Positions 1 to 6,454 of a stretch of DNA of 13,693 nt are shown here, one piece after another. The stretch is taken from contig JAWOEH010000209.1 in NCBI GenBank assembly GCA_046482855.1, positions 1 through 13,693 on the forward strand. The letters are read 5' to 3'. How positions within the stretch are numbered: position 1 is the first letter of the stretch; each line of letters starts with the position of its first letter. This stretch comes from CAYVSF01 sp046482855. Lineage in GTDB: Bacteria > Bacteroidota > Bacteroidia > Bacteroidales > UBA12077. Made by a program: the position numbers and the translations under genes. The notes under the pieces were generated by a model that had not been told where the DNA came from, did no database searches, and saw only the letters and a program-made list of their open reading frames with translations.

Positions 1-48
1 ATTTCAATGAAGCCAGAAAAAGTATTTCAAACAGGGCTTAAAAAATGA
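1..48 (+). CDS. 3' end of an unidentified rightward gene (partial)
   Basis: The first bases are open in two forward frames. Frame 1 ends ...VFQTGLKK at a TGA at 46-48, and frame 3 ends ...RKSISNRA at a TAA at 39-41. Either stop lies directly before the hairpin terminator at 48-80, which is what the end of a rightward gene should look like. With at most 15 codons visible I cannot identify the protein or say which frame is used. Confidence 0.25.
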   Translation: MSMKPEKVFQTGLKK

Positions 49-80
49 AACCCCGACTACCAAGAGTAATCGGGGTTTTT
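48..80. terminator. Two-way intrinsic terminator between the partial gene and tRNA-Leu
   Basis: AAACCCCGA (48-56) pairs perfectly with TCGGGGTTT (70-78), and an inner TAC/GTA can extend the stem. Rightward the hairpin is followed by a T tract at 76-80. Leftward it is followed by TTTCATTTTTT. It can therefore end both the rightward gene whose tail is at the window start and the leftward tRNA gene. Confidence 0.8.
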
Positions 81-83
81 ATG

Positions 84-166
84 TGCCCAGAGCGGGACTC
101 GAACCCGCACGTACGTAGTACACGCGGCCCTCAACCGCGCCTGTCTACCAATTTCAGCACCTGGGC
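84..166 (-). tRNA. tRNA-Leu (anticodon GAG)
   Basis: Read on the minus strand, the sequence folds as a class II tRNA. The acceptor stem pairs GCCCAGG with UCUGGGC and has discriminator A at position 84. The D-loop carries AATTGGTAGAC, and the anticodon stem CGCGG/CCGCG encloses loop TTGAGGG, giving anticodon GAG. A long variable arm contains GTAC-TAC-GTAC, and the T arm is GCGGG-TTCGAGT-CCCGC. The long variable arm and overall sequence match tRNA-Leu reading CUC/CUU codons. CCA is not encoded: the bases after the discriminator read CAT. It has its own promoter upstream (274-304) and a terminator just downstream (48-80), so it is probably a single-gene unit. Confidence 0.96.
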
Positions 167-167
167 A

Positions 168-483
168 TTATTATATTGTAAGAACTTCTAATCTTTCAGT
201 ATTCATGCCTGCGCGTCTTCCAACCTGCCTGTCGTCAGACTGATTTCGCCATCCAGACATTTCTTTGCGAGCACAAAAATAGGAAAAAAATACTTCAGGC
301 CAAATGTTCTGTTAAATAAATATAATGTATCCTCTCGTTTTGCTTACATCTATAAGGAAAGCGATGATCTTTCCCGTATATGACGATATGAAACTAGTTC
401 AACATGAAGTTGTTTGGTTGAAAATTGGCCTTCTTTGGGAAAAAAGAGTACTTTGGTTTAGCGGAAATAAAAATTTTACGGTT
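168..483. other. Gene-poor stretch between tRNA-Leu and the DUF4177-like gene
   Basis: Bases 168-268 are the probable leader of the leftward tRNA transcript and 274-304 its promoter. From 325 to 483 a rightward frame is open in continuity with the DUF4177-like gene, but the protein it would add resembles nothing I know. A possible -7 element TACTTTG lies at 449-455, one base shorter than the TAnnTTTG consensus, with TTG at 425-427. I see no other structure here. Confidence 0.5.
274..304 (-). promoter_or_regulatory. Bacteroidota-type promoter for tRNA-Leu
   Basis: On the minus strand, TTTG (304-301) is followed by a 19-base spacer and TATTTTTG (281-274). This matches the established Bacteroidota consensus of -33 TTTG and -7 TAnnTTTG in both sequence and spacing. 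Transcription should start near 268, leaving a leader of about 100 bases before the mature tRNA at 166. It is the best promoter in the window and the clearest single clue to the phylum. Confidence 0.75.
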
Positions 484-684
484 ATGCAAAAATGGAAACA
501 CAAAATGGTAAAAATACCTACCAAAGGCGTTTTTGGTGGAAAAGTTGACGATGAGCGCATCAACGCTTTGCTCGACAGAATGAGTAGTGAGGGGTGGGAG
601 ATGGTGTCCGTGGTCGATACCTCGCAATCGTATGGGGCTAGTAAATATTTGTTGCTCTTCTTTAAAAAGCCTGTAATGAATTAA
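484..684 (+). CDS. Small DUF4177-like protein
   Basis: From the ATG at 484 the product is 66 residues. It has a DUF4177-like layout: an initial W-K-H-K-M-V strand, the turn IPTKGVFGGKVD, a helix INALLDRMSSEGWEMV, and a final strand pair ending SKYLLLFFKKP. The EGWEMVSV core is the recognisable part. DUF4177 proteins are small single-domain proteins of unknown function. The frame is open back to an ATG at 325 (119 residues), but those extra 53 residues do not fit the family, so I prefer 484. There is no Shine-Dalgarno sequence, which is normal in this phylum. The gene stands alone and converges on the peptidase gene across the terminator at 685-709. No signal peptide or membrane segment is seen. 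Confidence 0.65.
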   Translation: MQKWKHKMVKIPTKGVFGGKVDDERINALLDRMSSEGWEMVSVVDTSQSYGASKYLLLFFKKPVMN

Positions 685-709
685 AAAGGCCGGCATTATG
701 CCGGCCTTT
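683..709. terminator. Two-way terminator between the DUF4177-like and DPP IV genes
   Basis: AAAGGCCGGCAT (685-696) and ATGCCGGCCTTT (698-709) form a perfect 12-bp stem around one central base, so a real RNA loop would open the inner A-T pairs. Leftward the stem runs into TTTTTAA, a good tail for the peptidase transcript. Rightward it has only TTT. It lies between two converging stop codons, at 684 and 730. Confidence 0.85.
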
Positions 710-729
710 GCTATGTGTAGCACTCTGAA

Positions 730-2916
730 TTAGAGGTTCTCTTTAATGAAGTTGGTCATGCGGGTGTACAAGTGCAGCGAGGTGTTACCTCCATATATCC
801 CGTGGTTTTTGTCGGGGTAGAACTGCATCTCGAACTGTTTGTTCTCTTGCACCAATTGCTCGATAAGTTCAATGGCATTTTGTACGTGTACATTATCGTC
901 ACCGGTTCCGTGAATCAAAAGGTAATCTCCTTTCAGCTTGTCGCTGAAGTTGATAGGGGAGTTGTCGTCGTATCCGTCGGCATTGTCCTGTGGTAATCCC
1001 ATGAAACGCTCGGTGTAGATAGTGTCGTAGAATCGCCAGTTTGTTACGGGTGCCACGGCAATAGCCATTTCAAATACGTCGTTACCCTTGAACAGACACG
1101 AAGAGGACATAAAACCTCCGTAACTCCAGCCAAATATTCCGGTTCTGTCGGCATCGACATAGGGCAGGCTACTCAGGTATTCGGCAGCTTCAATCTGGTC
1201 GATGGTTTCGTATTTTCCTAGTTGTCCGTAAGTCATCTTTTTAAACTCTTCGCCACGTGCTCCGGTACCACGATTATCGACACAAACTACCAGGTAGCCT
1301 TGTTGTGCCAGCATCTGGAACCACGACATGCGGCTGCTCCAGCTGTCGAGTACTTGTTGTGAACCGGGACCTCCGTATAAAAACATAAACAGCGGATACT
1401 CCTTATTCTCATCGAAATTGGCGGGCTTTATCATGTAAGCGTTCAGATCCCAATTGCTTGATGGGGTGTTAATGGTAAAGAACTCCTTTTTTGTAAAGCC
1501 GTATTCGTCAATATTCTCCTGTAGTGCCTTGTTATCTTCCAATACCCTGATGAGTTCCCCTTTTTTATTGTGCAGGGTGATATAGTTGGGTGTATTGGCA
1601 TTGCTGTAATAATTGATATAGTATTTAAAGCCATTGCTAAATACAGCACGGTTTGCTCCTTCTTTTGTCGAGAGTTTTTCTTTGTTGCTACCATCCAGGT
1701 CAATAGCATAAACGGCGCGCTGCAGGGGCGACTCTTGAGCTGATATGTAGTATAAACGCTCTTTTTTGTCGTCAATTCCCAGGAGTTCAGTCGCTTCCCA
1801 TTGGCCTTTGGTGATCTGGTTTACCAATTTCCCCTGCATATTATAGAGGTAAAAGTGGTTGTAACCATCTTTCTCGCTATTGATAACAAAGTGCTCACCA
1901 TCTTCGAGGAAGGTAGGGTAGTCGTCTCCAATTTGCGATATGTAGTACTTATTGGTTTCGCTGTAAAGCACTTCAGTATTTCCGGTTTCGGCGTCAGCAA
2001 GGAGAATGTCCAGGTGGTTTTGCAAGCGGTTCATACGGATAACAGCAAGCTGATTGTTGTCCTGTGTCCACTTCATGCGTGGAAGGTACTGATCCAGTTC
2101 ATCGCCGGTATCAACCTTCTTGGTTTCTTTATCCTCCAAATTGTATATATGAAGCGTTACAATAGCATTACGCTCACCGGCTTTTGGGTATTTGAAACTG
2201 TAGTTGATGGGGTAGAGCTCACGGTTAAACATATTCATGTTGAATTCTTTCACATGACTCTCATCAAACTTGTAAAAGGCAATTTTATCGCTTTCGGGCG
2301 ACCAGGCCAAGCCTTTGGTAATGGCAAACTCTTCCTCGTACACCCAGTCAGTGGTACCATTAATAATGTGGTTGTATTTGCCATCGTTGGTTACTTGAAC
2401 CTCTTTGCCGGCTTTTAGATCTTTGTAAAATAGGTTGTTATCCCGAACAAAGGCAACTTTTTCGCCATTGGGCGAGAAAAAAGCTAATTGTTGGCGTGTG
2501 CCGACACTCAGAGGCGACAGCTCGCCGCTTTTTCGGTTGTAAATGTAGAATGTGGCAGTAAACGAGTGTCGGTAAATGGGTTGCGTATTTGCCTGAATAA
2601 GAATTTTATTTTCGTCGGCAGAAAATTGATAATTGCTAAAATAGGAAAAGTCGGCCTGTACTTCATCCAGTGAAAAAATGGTCTCTTTGGCTTCACCGGT
2701 TTTGTAAGCGTATTTTACAATTTCCCGGCCTTCTTCAAGCGTGGTGTAGTGCGCTCCATCTTCCATTGATCGTAGTCCGTAAACCGATTGTTGACGGAAC
2801 ACGCCTTTTTTGTAGATGTCGTTTAGGGTGATGTTGGTGGTTTTCTCTTGGGCCATGCTTCCCAGTGCCAAAAGCAGCAATAAAGCGAAGGTTGAAATTT
2901 TGCGCAGTTGTCTCAT
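730..2916 (-). CDS. Secreted dipeptidyl peptidase IV family (S9B) serine peptidase
   Basis: The 728-residue product should remove X-Pro or X-Ala dipeptides from the N-termini of peptides outside the cytoplasm. Residues 1-22 are a signal peptide (basic start, leucine-rich core, probable cleavage after SMA). Residues 30 to about 480 form the DPP IV beta-propeller domain and carry DWVYEEE at 190-196, the double-Glu motif that binds the substrate N-terminus. Residues from about 490 to 728 form the alpha/beta-hydrolase domain. It contains the oxyanion-hole region LYGGPGSQ (Tyr514), the nucleophile motif GWSYGG (Ser598), catalytic Asp673 in HGTGDDNVH and His705 in DKNHGIYGG. The length and all catalytic residues are intact. 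It lies 132 bases downstream of the Crp/Fnr gene on the same strand, but I see no clear shared or private promoter. The family call is secure; exact substrate preference is not. Confidence 0.95.
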   Translation of the reverse strand: MRQLRKISTFALLLLLALGSMAQEKTTNITLNDIYKKGVFRQQSVYGLRSMEDGAHYTTLEEGREIVKYAYKTGEAKETIFSLDEVQADFSYFSNYQFSADENKILIQANTQPIYRHSFTATFYIYNRKSGELSPLSVGTRQQLAFFSPNGEKVAFVRDNNLFYKDLKAGKEVQVTNDGKYNHIINGTTDWVYEEEFAITKGLAWSPESDKIAFYKFDESHVKEFNMNMFNRELYPINYSFKYPKAGERNAIVTLHIYNLEDKETKKVDTGDELDQYLPRMKWTQDNNQLAVIRMNRLQNHLDILLADAETGNTEVLYSETNKYYISQIGDDYPTFLEDGEHFVINSEKDGYNHFYLYNMQGKLVNQITKGQWEATELLGIDDKKERLYYISAQESPLQRAVYAIDLDGSNKEKLSTKEGANRAVFSNGFKYYINYYSNANTPNYITLHNKKGELIRVLEDNKALQENIDEYGFTKKEFFTINTPSSNWDLNAYMIKPANFDENKEYPLFMFLYGGPGSQQVLDSWSSRMSWFQMLAQQGYLVVCVDNRGTGARGEEFKKMTYGQLGKYETIDQIEAAEYLSSLPYVDADRTGIFGWSYGGFMSSSCLFKGNDVFEMAIAVAPVTNWRFYDTIYTERFMGLPQDNADGYDDNSPINFSDKLKGDYLLIHGTGDDNVHVQNAIELIEQLVQENKQFEMQFYPDKNHGIYGGNTSLHLYTRMTNFIKENL

Positions 2917-3048
2917 TTACTTAAGGTTTTATGGTATAACTTCAGTTTTAGTTATGGTTAATACCCTAAAAATAGGCATTATTTACCTTTGACGCACAAA
3001 AAATCAGAATGATTAATTTTTGCTAAATTTTTTAAGAAAGCAATGGCG
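2917..3048. other. Spacer upstream of the DPP IV gene
   Basis: This 132-base AT-rich gap separates two leftward genes. It holds small inverted repeats: ATAAC (2936-2940) with GTTAT (2951-2955), GGTAT with ATACC further out, and CCTA-AAAA-TAGG at 2965-2976. None looks like an intrinsic terminator. I found no convincing leftward promoter, so the DPP IV gene may be read from the regulator or from a promoter I do not recognise. Confidence 0.35.
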
Positions 3049-3723
3049 CTACCCGTTTTGCACAATGGATTTGAGTCTGGGTATATCCAGCAGCTTTATG
3101 GTTTTTCCACTTTGTTCAATGAGCCCCTCCTTGGAAAATCGCGTAAATGTATGTGTCACATTTTCACGACTGTAGCCTATGATTTCGGCAATTTCTTTGC
3201 GCGAAAAGGGAATATTGAAGGCATTTTCCTGAGAGATGTTGGAGAATTGTAATAAGAAGGCTGCCAAACTGCCATCAATTGTTTTATTGTAATAGGTTAA
3301 GAGTCGTTCAATGGTATTAGCAGCTGTGCGTGTGGTTGCTTCTAGCAGGGAAATGGCAAAATTTCCATTGGAACGAATAATTTGTTTCAAAGTTGCTGCA
3401 TTAATAAGAAGGATTTTTGATGGCATAAGCGCTTTTGCTGAGATTTTGTATTGGCTGTCGTGAAAGGAATATACGGTGCCAATAAAGCGCTGTGACGGAA
3501 CGATACGGATGGTATTGTTTTTTTTCTCAATGCCTACGTCAACCTTTGCCATTCCCTCAATAAGGTAATATATGTGGGTGGTGAAGCTATTGAGTTTAAT
3601 GATCGGTTCATCCTTCTCAAAGGTTAATATTGTGGCGTTCTCCCAAAGTTGTTCCAAATCCGATTTGGATAGTGCATCGAAACATGGATGCAACAACTCT
3701 TCCTTCTCTGTTTTCTTCCCCAT
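3049..3723 (-). CDS. Crp/Fnr-family transcriptional regulator
   Basis: The 224-residue product has the two-part Crp/Fnr layout. Residues from about 15 to 125 form a cyclic-nucleotide-binding-type beta-barrel (GMAKVDVGIEKKN, FIGTVYSF). A long dimerisation helix follows at about 125-155. A winged helix-turn-helix lies at about 172-205, with FSRKEIAEIIGYSRENVTHT followed by RFSKEGLI. Only one Cys (Cys14) is present, so an FNR-type iron-sulphur cluster with four Cys is excluded. The usual cAMP-binding residues are not evident, so the effector is unknown. It is divergent from the dcu-asparaginase-porin cluster across 218 bases, and a CRP-like palindrome lies at 3836-3851. That arrangement suggests it controls the cluster and perhaps itself; this is inference. 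Confidence 0.9.
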   Translation of the reverse strand: MGKKTEKEELLHPCFDALSKSDLEQLWENATILTFEKDEPIIKLNSFTTHIYYLIEGMAKVDVGIEKKNNTIRIVPSQRFIGTVYSFHDSQYKISAKALMPSKILLINAATLKQIIRSNGNFAISLLEATTRTAANTIERLLTYYNKTIDGSLAAFLLQFSNISQENAFNIPFSRKEIAEIIGYSRENVTHTFTRFSKEGLIEQSGKTIKLLDIPRLKSIVQNG

Positions 3724-3835
3724 TTGTAAAATTCTTCAGTGCTGCTTTAGAGCATAATTTATTGGTTACTGTTTCATAATCAGGCTTGTGGTTAGGGATG
3801 GATTTTAGGTTACGTAATATTCTTCACTGTTTATG

Positions 3836-3851
3836 TGTGATAACTTTCACG
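3836..3851. promoter_or_regulatory. CRP/FNR-like palindrome in the divergent spacer
   Basis: TGTGA-TAACTT-TCACG matches the classical CRP half-site layout TGTGA-N6-TCACA at nine of ten fixed positions. If the leftward -7 box at 3854-3861 is used, the regulator's transcript would start inside or beside this site, which would fit autorepression. Relative to a dcu start near 3918 the site centre is near -74, a position from which such proteins can activate. The likely ligand is the Crp/Fnr protein encoded next door. Confidence 0.5.
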
Positions 3852-3853
3852 TA

Positions 3854-3861
3854 CAAAGATA
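3854..3861 (-). promoter_or_regulatory. Candidate -7 box for the Crp/Fnr gene
   Basis: On the minus strand this reads TATCTTTG, a full match to TAnnTTTG. The nearest upstream TTG (minus strand, 3879-3877) leaves a 15-base spacer, shorter than the usual 19 or so, so the -33 part is weak. The leader would be about 125 bases. Confidence 0.35.
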
Positions 3862-3885
3862 ATATCATTTGCCTATCAATCCGGA

Positions 3886-3932
3886 TTTTGCGTGGCTTCA
3901 AAAAGTAGTTTTGTAGCAGGTTTCACGCAAAA
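3886..3932. repeat. Perfect 9-bp inverted repeat around the dcu -7 box
   Basis: TTTTGCGTG (3886-3894) and CACGCAAAA (3924-3932) are exact inverted copies separated by 29 bases. A second inverted pair, CAAAA (3899-3903) with TTTTG (3909-3913), is nested inside. The right arm ends 9 bases before the dcu start codon. The arms share a CACG-plus-A-run core with CACGTACAAAG at 3848-3858, hinting at repeated protein-binding half-sites. Confidence 0.6.
3906..3913 (+). promoter_or_regulatory. Candidate -7 box for the dcu cluster
   Basis: TAGTTTTG is a full match to TAnnTTTG and lies 28 bases before the dcu ATG. There is no TTG at the expected 19-base distance; the closest is TTG at 3888-3890 with 15 bases. 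A promoter with a good -7 and poor -33 element would fit dependence on an activator such as the divergent Crp/Fnr protein. Confidence 0.45.
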
Positions 3933-3941
3933 CAGTATGAT

Positions 3942-5255
3942 ATGATAGGTATAGAGTTTTTAATTGTATTAGCAGCCATATTTATAGGTGCCCGCATTGG
4001 AGGTGTGGGTTTAGGAGTGATGGGAGGCGTAGGCCTTGCCATATTAGTATTTGGATTTGGACTTCAGCCTACTTCGCCGCCAATAAATGTGATGCTAATG
4101 ATTGTGGCTGTTATAACCGCTGCAAGTTCTATGCAAGCTGCCGGTGGACTTACTTATCTGGTAAACCTTGCCGAGAAGCTTTTACGTAAGCACCCCCAAC
4201 GGATTACTTTTTTGGGCCCCTTGGTGACTTACTTGTTCACTTTTGTTGCCGGCACCGGACATGTATCTTACTCCATTTTGCCGGTAATATCGGAAGTAGC
4301 CCGGGAAACAGGCGTACGTCCCGAGCGCCCTATGTCCATTTCGGTTATTGCCAGCCAGCAAGCCATAACAGCGAGTCCTATATCGGCAGCTACCGTTGCT
4401 CTATTGGGACTTTTGGCTCCCCAAGGAGTGGAGTTGATTGATATTTTGATGGTAAGTGTACCTGCTACCCTTATTGGCGTATTTATCGCCTCTTTGTTTG
4501 CCAATAAAATGGGCGTAAAATTAAGTGAAGATCCCGAATATCAACGTCGGTTAAAGAATGGCGAAATTGAGCCTGTTGGCAATAAAAAAGCTACCACATC
4601 TTCCTTTGGTTCAAAATTGTCGGTTTATCTGTTTATCGGCGGTACATTGGCTATTGTTCTGTTCGGCTCTTTTGCGCAGCTACGTCCTTCGTGGATGGTG
4701 GATGGGGAGCTTGTGCAGATGGGTATGCCGCAAATTATTGAAATTATCATGATGTCTGTTGCGGCTCTTATTCTTCTGAGTGTAAAGGTAAAGGCTTCAG
4801 ATGTAGGCAAGAGCAGTGTGTTTTCGGCAGGTATGCAAGCCGTAATTGCCATTTTTGGTATTGCCTGGATGGGCGACACCTTTATTCAGGGGCATATGGA
4901 TGTGTTTAGCGGGGGCATAAAAGACCTTGTTACCAGTTATCCCTGGTTATTTGCTGCTGCCTTGTTTATTCTCTCCATTCTGTTGTATAGTCAGGCTGCT
5001 ACCGTAAGGGCTCTAATGCCACTGGGTATTGCCCTGGGTATTCCGGCACCCTTTTTAATTGCTATGTTCCCGGCTGTAAACGGCTATTTCTTTATTCCTA
5101 ATTATCCAACTGTAGTAGCAGCCATACAGTTCGACCAAACAGGAACAACAAAAATAGGGAAATATATTCTCAATCATAGTTTTATGCTCCCAGGGTTAAT
5201 CTCAACGATAACAGGGATTGCCATGGGGTTTGTATTTATTCAGTTACTATTTTAA
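3942..5255 (+). CDS. dcuB: Anaerobic C4-dicarboxylate transporter, Dcu family
   Basis: The 437-residue inner-membrane protein is of normal length for DcuA/DcuB (about 433-446). These carriers exchange fumarate, malate or aspartate for succinate under anaerobic conditions. It is strongly hydrophobic, with about ten or more membrane segments and a polar stretch at about 191-225. Family motifs visible are MQAAGGLTYLV (64-74), GTGHVSYSILP (104-114), RPERPM (126-131), ITASPISAATVALL (142-155), YSQAATVRALMP (349-360) and QFDQTGTTKIGKYILNHSF near 396-414. Some motifs are DcuB-like (GTGHV, RPERPM) and others DcuA-like (ITASPISAA, the YSQAAT region), so the B symbol is tentative. An ATG at 3937 runs at once into a stop, so 3942 is the start. 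It is followed by asparaginase after 24 bases, which argues for aspartate as a substrate. Confidence 0.93.
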   Translation: MIGIEFLIVLAAIFIGARIGGVGLGVMGGVGLAILVFGFGLQPTSPPINVMLMIVAVITAASSMQAAGGLTYLVNLAEKLLRKHPQRITFLGPLVTYLFTFVAGTGHVSYSILPVISEVARETGVRPERPMSISVIASQQAITASPISAATVALLGLLAPQGVELIDILMVSVPATLIGVFIASLFANKMGVKLSEDPEYQRRLKNGEIEPVGNKKATTSSFGSKLSVYLFIGGTLAIVLFGSFAQLRPSWMVDGELVQMGMPQIIEIIMMSVAALILLSVKVKASDVGKSSVFSAGMQAVIAIFGIAWMGDTFIQGHMDVFSGGIKDLVTSYPWLFAAALFILSILLYSQAATVRALMPLGIALGIPAPFLIAMFPAVNGYFFIPNYPTVVAAIQFDQTGTTKIGKYILNHSFMLPGLISTITGIAMGFVFIQLLF

Positions 5256-5279
5256 ATCGTTAACTAAAAACGTTCGAAT

Positions 5280-6332
5280 ATGAAAAGGTTAAGTTTGTTA
5301 TTAGTATGTATCATAGGCTTTGTGCAACTGAGTTTGGCACAGAGTAAACCCAATGTTGTAATAATTGCTACAGGCGGAACCATTGCCGGTACCGGCGATA
5401 GCAATGTTGAGACCCAATATACTGCCGGAGTGGTAACGGTGGATAAATTAATAAACGCTGTGCCGGAGGTGAATGAAATCGCTGATATCAGTGGCGTACA
5501 AATATCCAATATTGGGAGTCAGGAGATGAATGATGCCGTATGGTTGAAGTTGGCTAAAAAGATAAACGAGTTATTGGCCAATGACGACATTCAGGGTATT
5601 GTTATTACCCATGGGACCGATACCATGGAAGAGACGGCCTACTTTTTGAATCTTACAGTTGATAGTGATAAGCCTGTGGTATTAGTGGGATCCATGCGAC
5701 CGGGAACAGCTTTGAGTGCCGATGGTCCGTTGAACTTGTTTAATTCTGTGTCGCTGGCTGCCAGTAAAGAGGCTGTAGGCAGAGGGGTGATGGTGATGAT
5801 GAATGATCAGATTCTGAGTGCCGATGATGTTACCAAATCCAATACAATTAATGTAGCCACTTTTGTGTGTCCCAATTTTGGAGCTTTGGGTTACATGTAT
5901 AATGGCTCACCTGTTTTCCGACGCAATACAACTGCCCGCCATACAGTAGAGTCCGAGTTTGATGTAACCGATCTTACCGAATTACCACAAGTGGATATTG
6001 TTTATGGATATGCCAATGCAAACCATGTTGTGGTAGACGCCTTTGTGAAAGATGGCGCCGATGGCCTTGTGCATGCGGGTGTAGGCAATGGAAACATCTA
6101 TCCCGAAGTATTTGATGCCCTTGAGAAAGCTGCCGATAACAACATTATGGTTGTACGCAGTTCAAGAGTATACTCAGGCCCAACAACACTGGATGCCGAA
6201 ATTGATGATGACAAATATGGCTTTGTGGCCTCACAAACAAAAAATCCACAAAAATCGCGCATTCTTTTGCAATTGGCGTTAACCAAAACTACCAATTACA
6301 AGGAGATTCAGCGTATGTTCAAACAGTACTAA
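5280..6332 (+). CDS. ansB: Type II periplasmic L-asparaginase
   Basis: The enzyme hydrolyses L-asparagine to L-aspartate and ammonia, probably in the periplasm. Residues 1-20 are a signal peptide (KRLS start, hydrophobic core, cleavage after LSLA). All catalytic positions known from E. coli AnsB have counterparts. Nucleophile Thr34 lies in ATGGTIAG, Tyr47 in QYTAG, and Ser80 in GSQEM. Thr113 and Asp114 lie in HGTDTMEET, Lys186 in ADDVTKSNT, and Glu307 in DAEIDDDKYGF. At 350 residues it is full length. It sits 24 bases after the dcu gene with no terminator between, so the two are almost certainly co-transcribed. The aspartate made would be the natural import substrate for Dcu. Glutaminase side activity is common in the family and cannot be judged here. 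Confidence 0.96.
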   Translation: MKRLSLLLVCIIGFVQLSLAQSKPNVVIIATGGTIAGTGDSNVETQYTAGVVTVDKLINAVPEVNEIADISGVQISNIGSQEMNDAVWLKLAKKINELLANDDIQGIVITHGTDTMEETAYFLNLTVDSDKPVVLVGSMRPGTALSADGPLNLFNSVSLAASKEAVGRGVMVMMNDQILSADDVTKSNTINVATFVCPNFGALGYMYNGSPVFRRNTTARHTVESEFDVTDLTELPQVDIVYGYANANHVVVDAFVKDGADGLVHAGVGNGNIYPEVFDALEKAADNNIMVVRSSRVYSGPTTLDAEIDDDKYGFVASQTKNPQKSRILLQLALTKTTNYKEIQRMFKQY

Positions 6333-6343
6333 ATTAGCAGGTG

Positions 6344-6363
6344 CCCGGGATTGCACCCCCGGG
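6344..6363 (+). other. GC-rich hairpin between asparaginase and porin genes
   Basis: CCCGGG (6344-6349) and CCCGGG (6358-6363) can pair around an 8-base loop. The outer flanks are only partly complementary. No T run follows directly (the next bases are TATCTCTTC), so it is not a standard terminator. It could act as a leaky terminator or an mRNA processing or stability element within the 122-base gap. Confidence 0.4.
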
Positions 6364-6454
6364 TATCTCTTCATTTCTGTTGTATTTTGTCTAACTAATC
6401 GGAGTTGGAATTGGGGAACCTATTCCTGAAAATCCGAAAAAAATTAAGGAACAT

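Noticed and set aside
204..342. Minus-strand open frame ending KCLDGEISLTTGRLEDAQA before tRNA-Leu
   Set aside because: It looks protein-like but has no ATG start after the preceding stop, spans the tRNA promoter and leader, and matches no family I know.
1801..2418. 205-codon rightward open frame
   Set aside because: It lies wholly antisense to the well-supported DPP IV gene and has no recognisable domain or start signal.
2984..2991. TACCTTTG, a full rightward TAnnTTTG -7 box
   Set aside because: It points into the antisense strand of the Crp/Fnr gene, has no TTG at the right distance, and no rightward gene or terminator follows. Matches of this short motif are expected by chance in AT-rich spacers.
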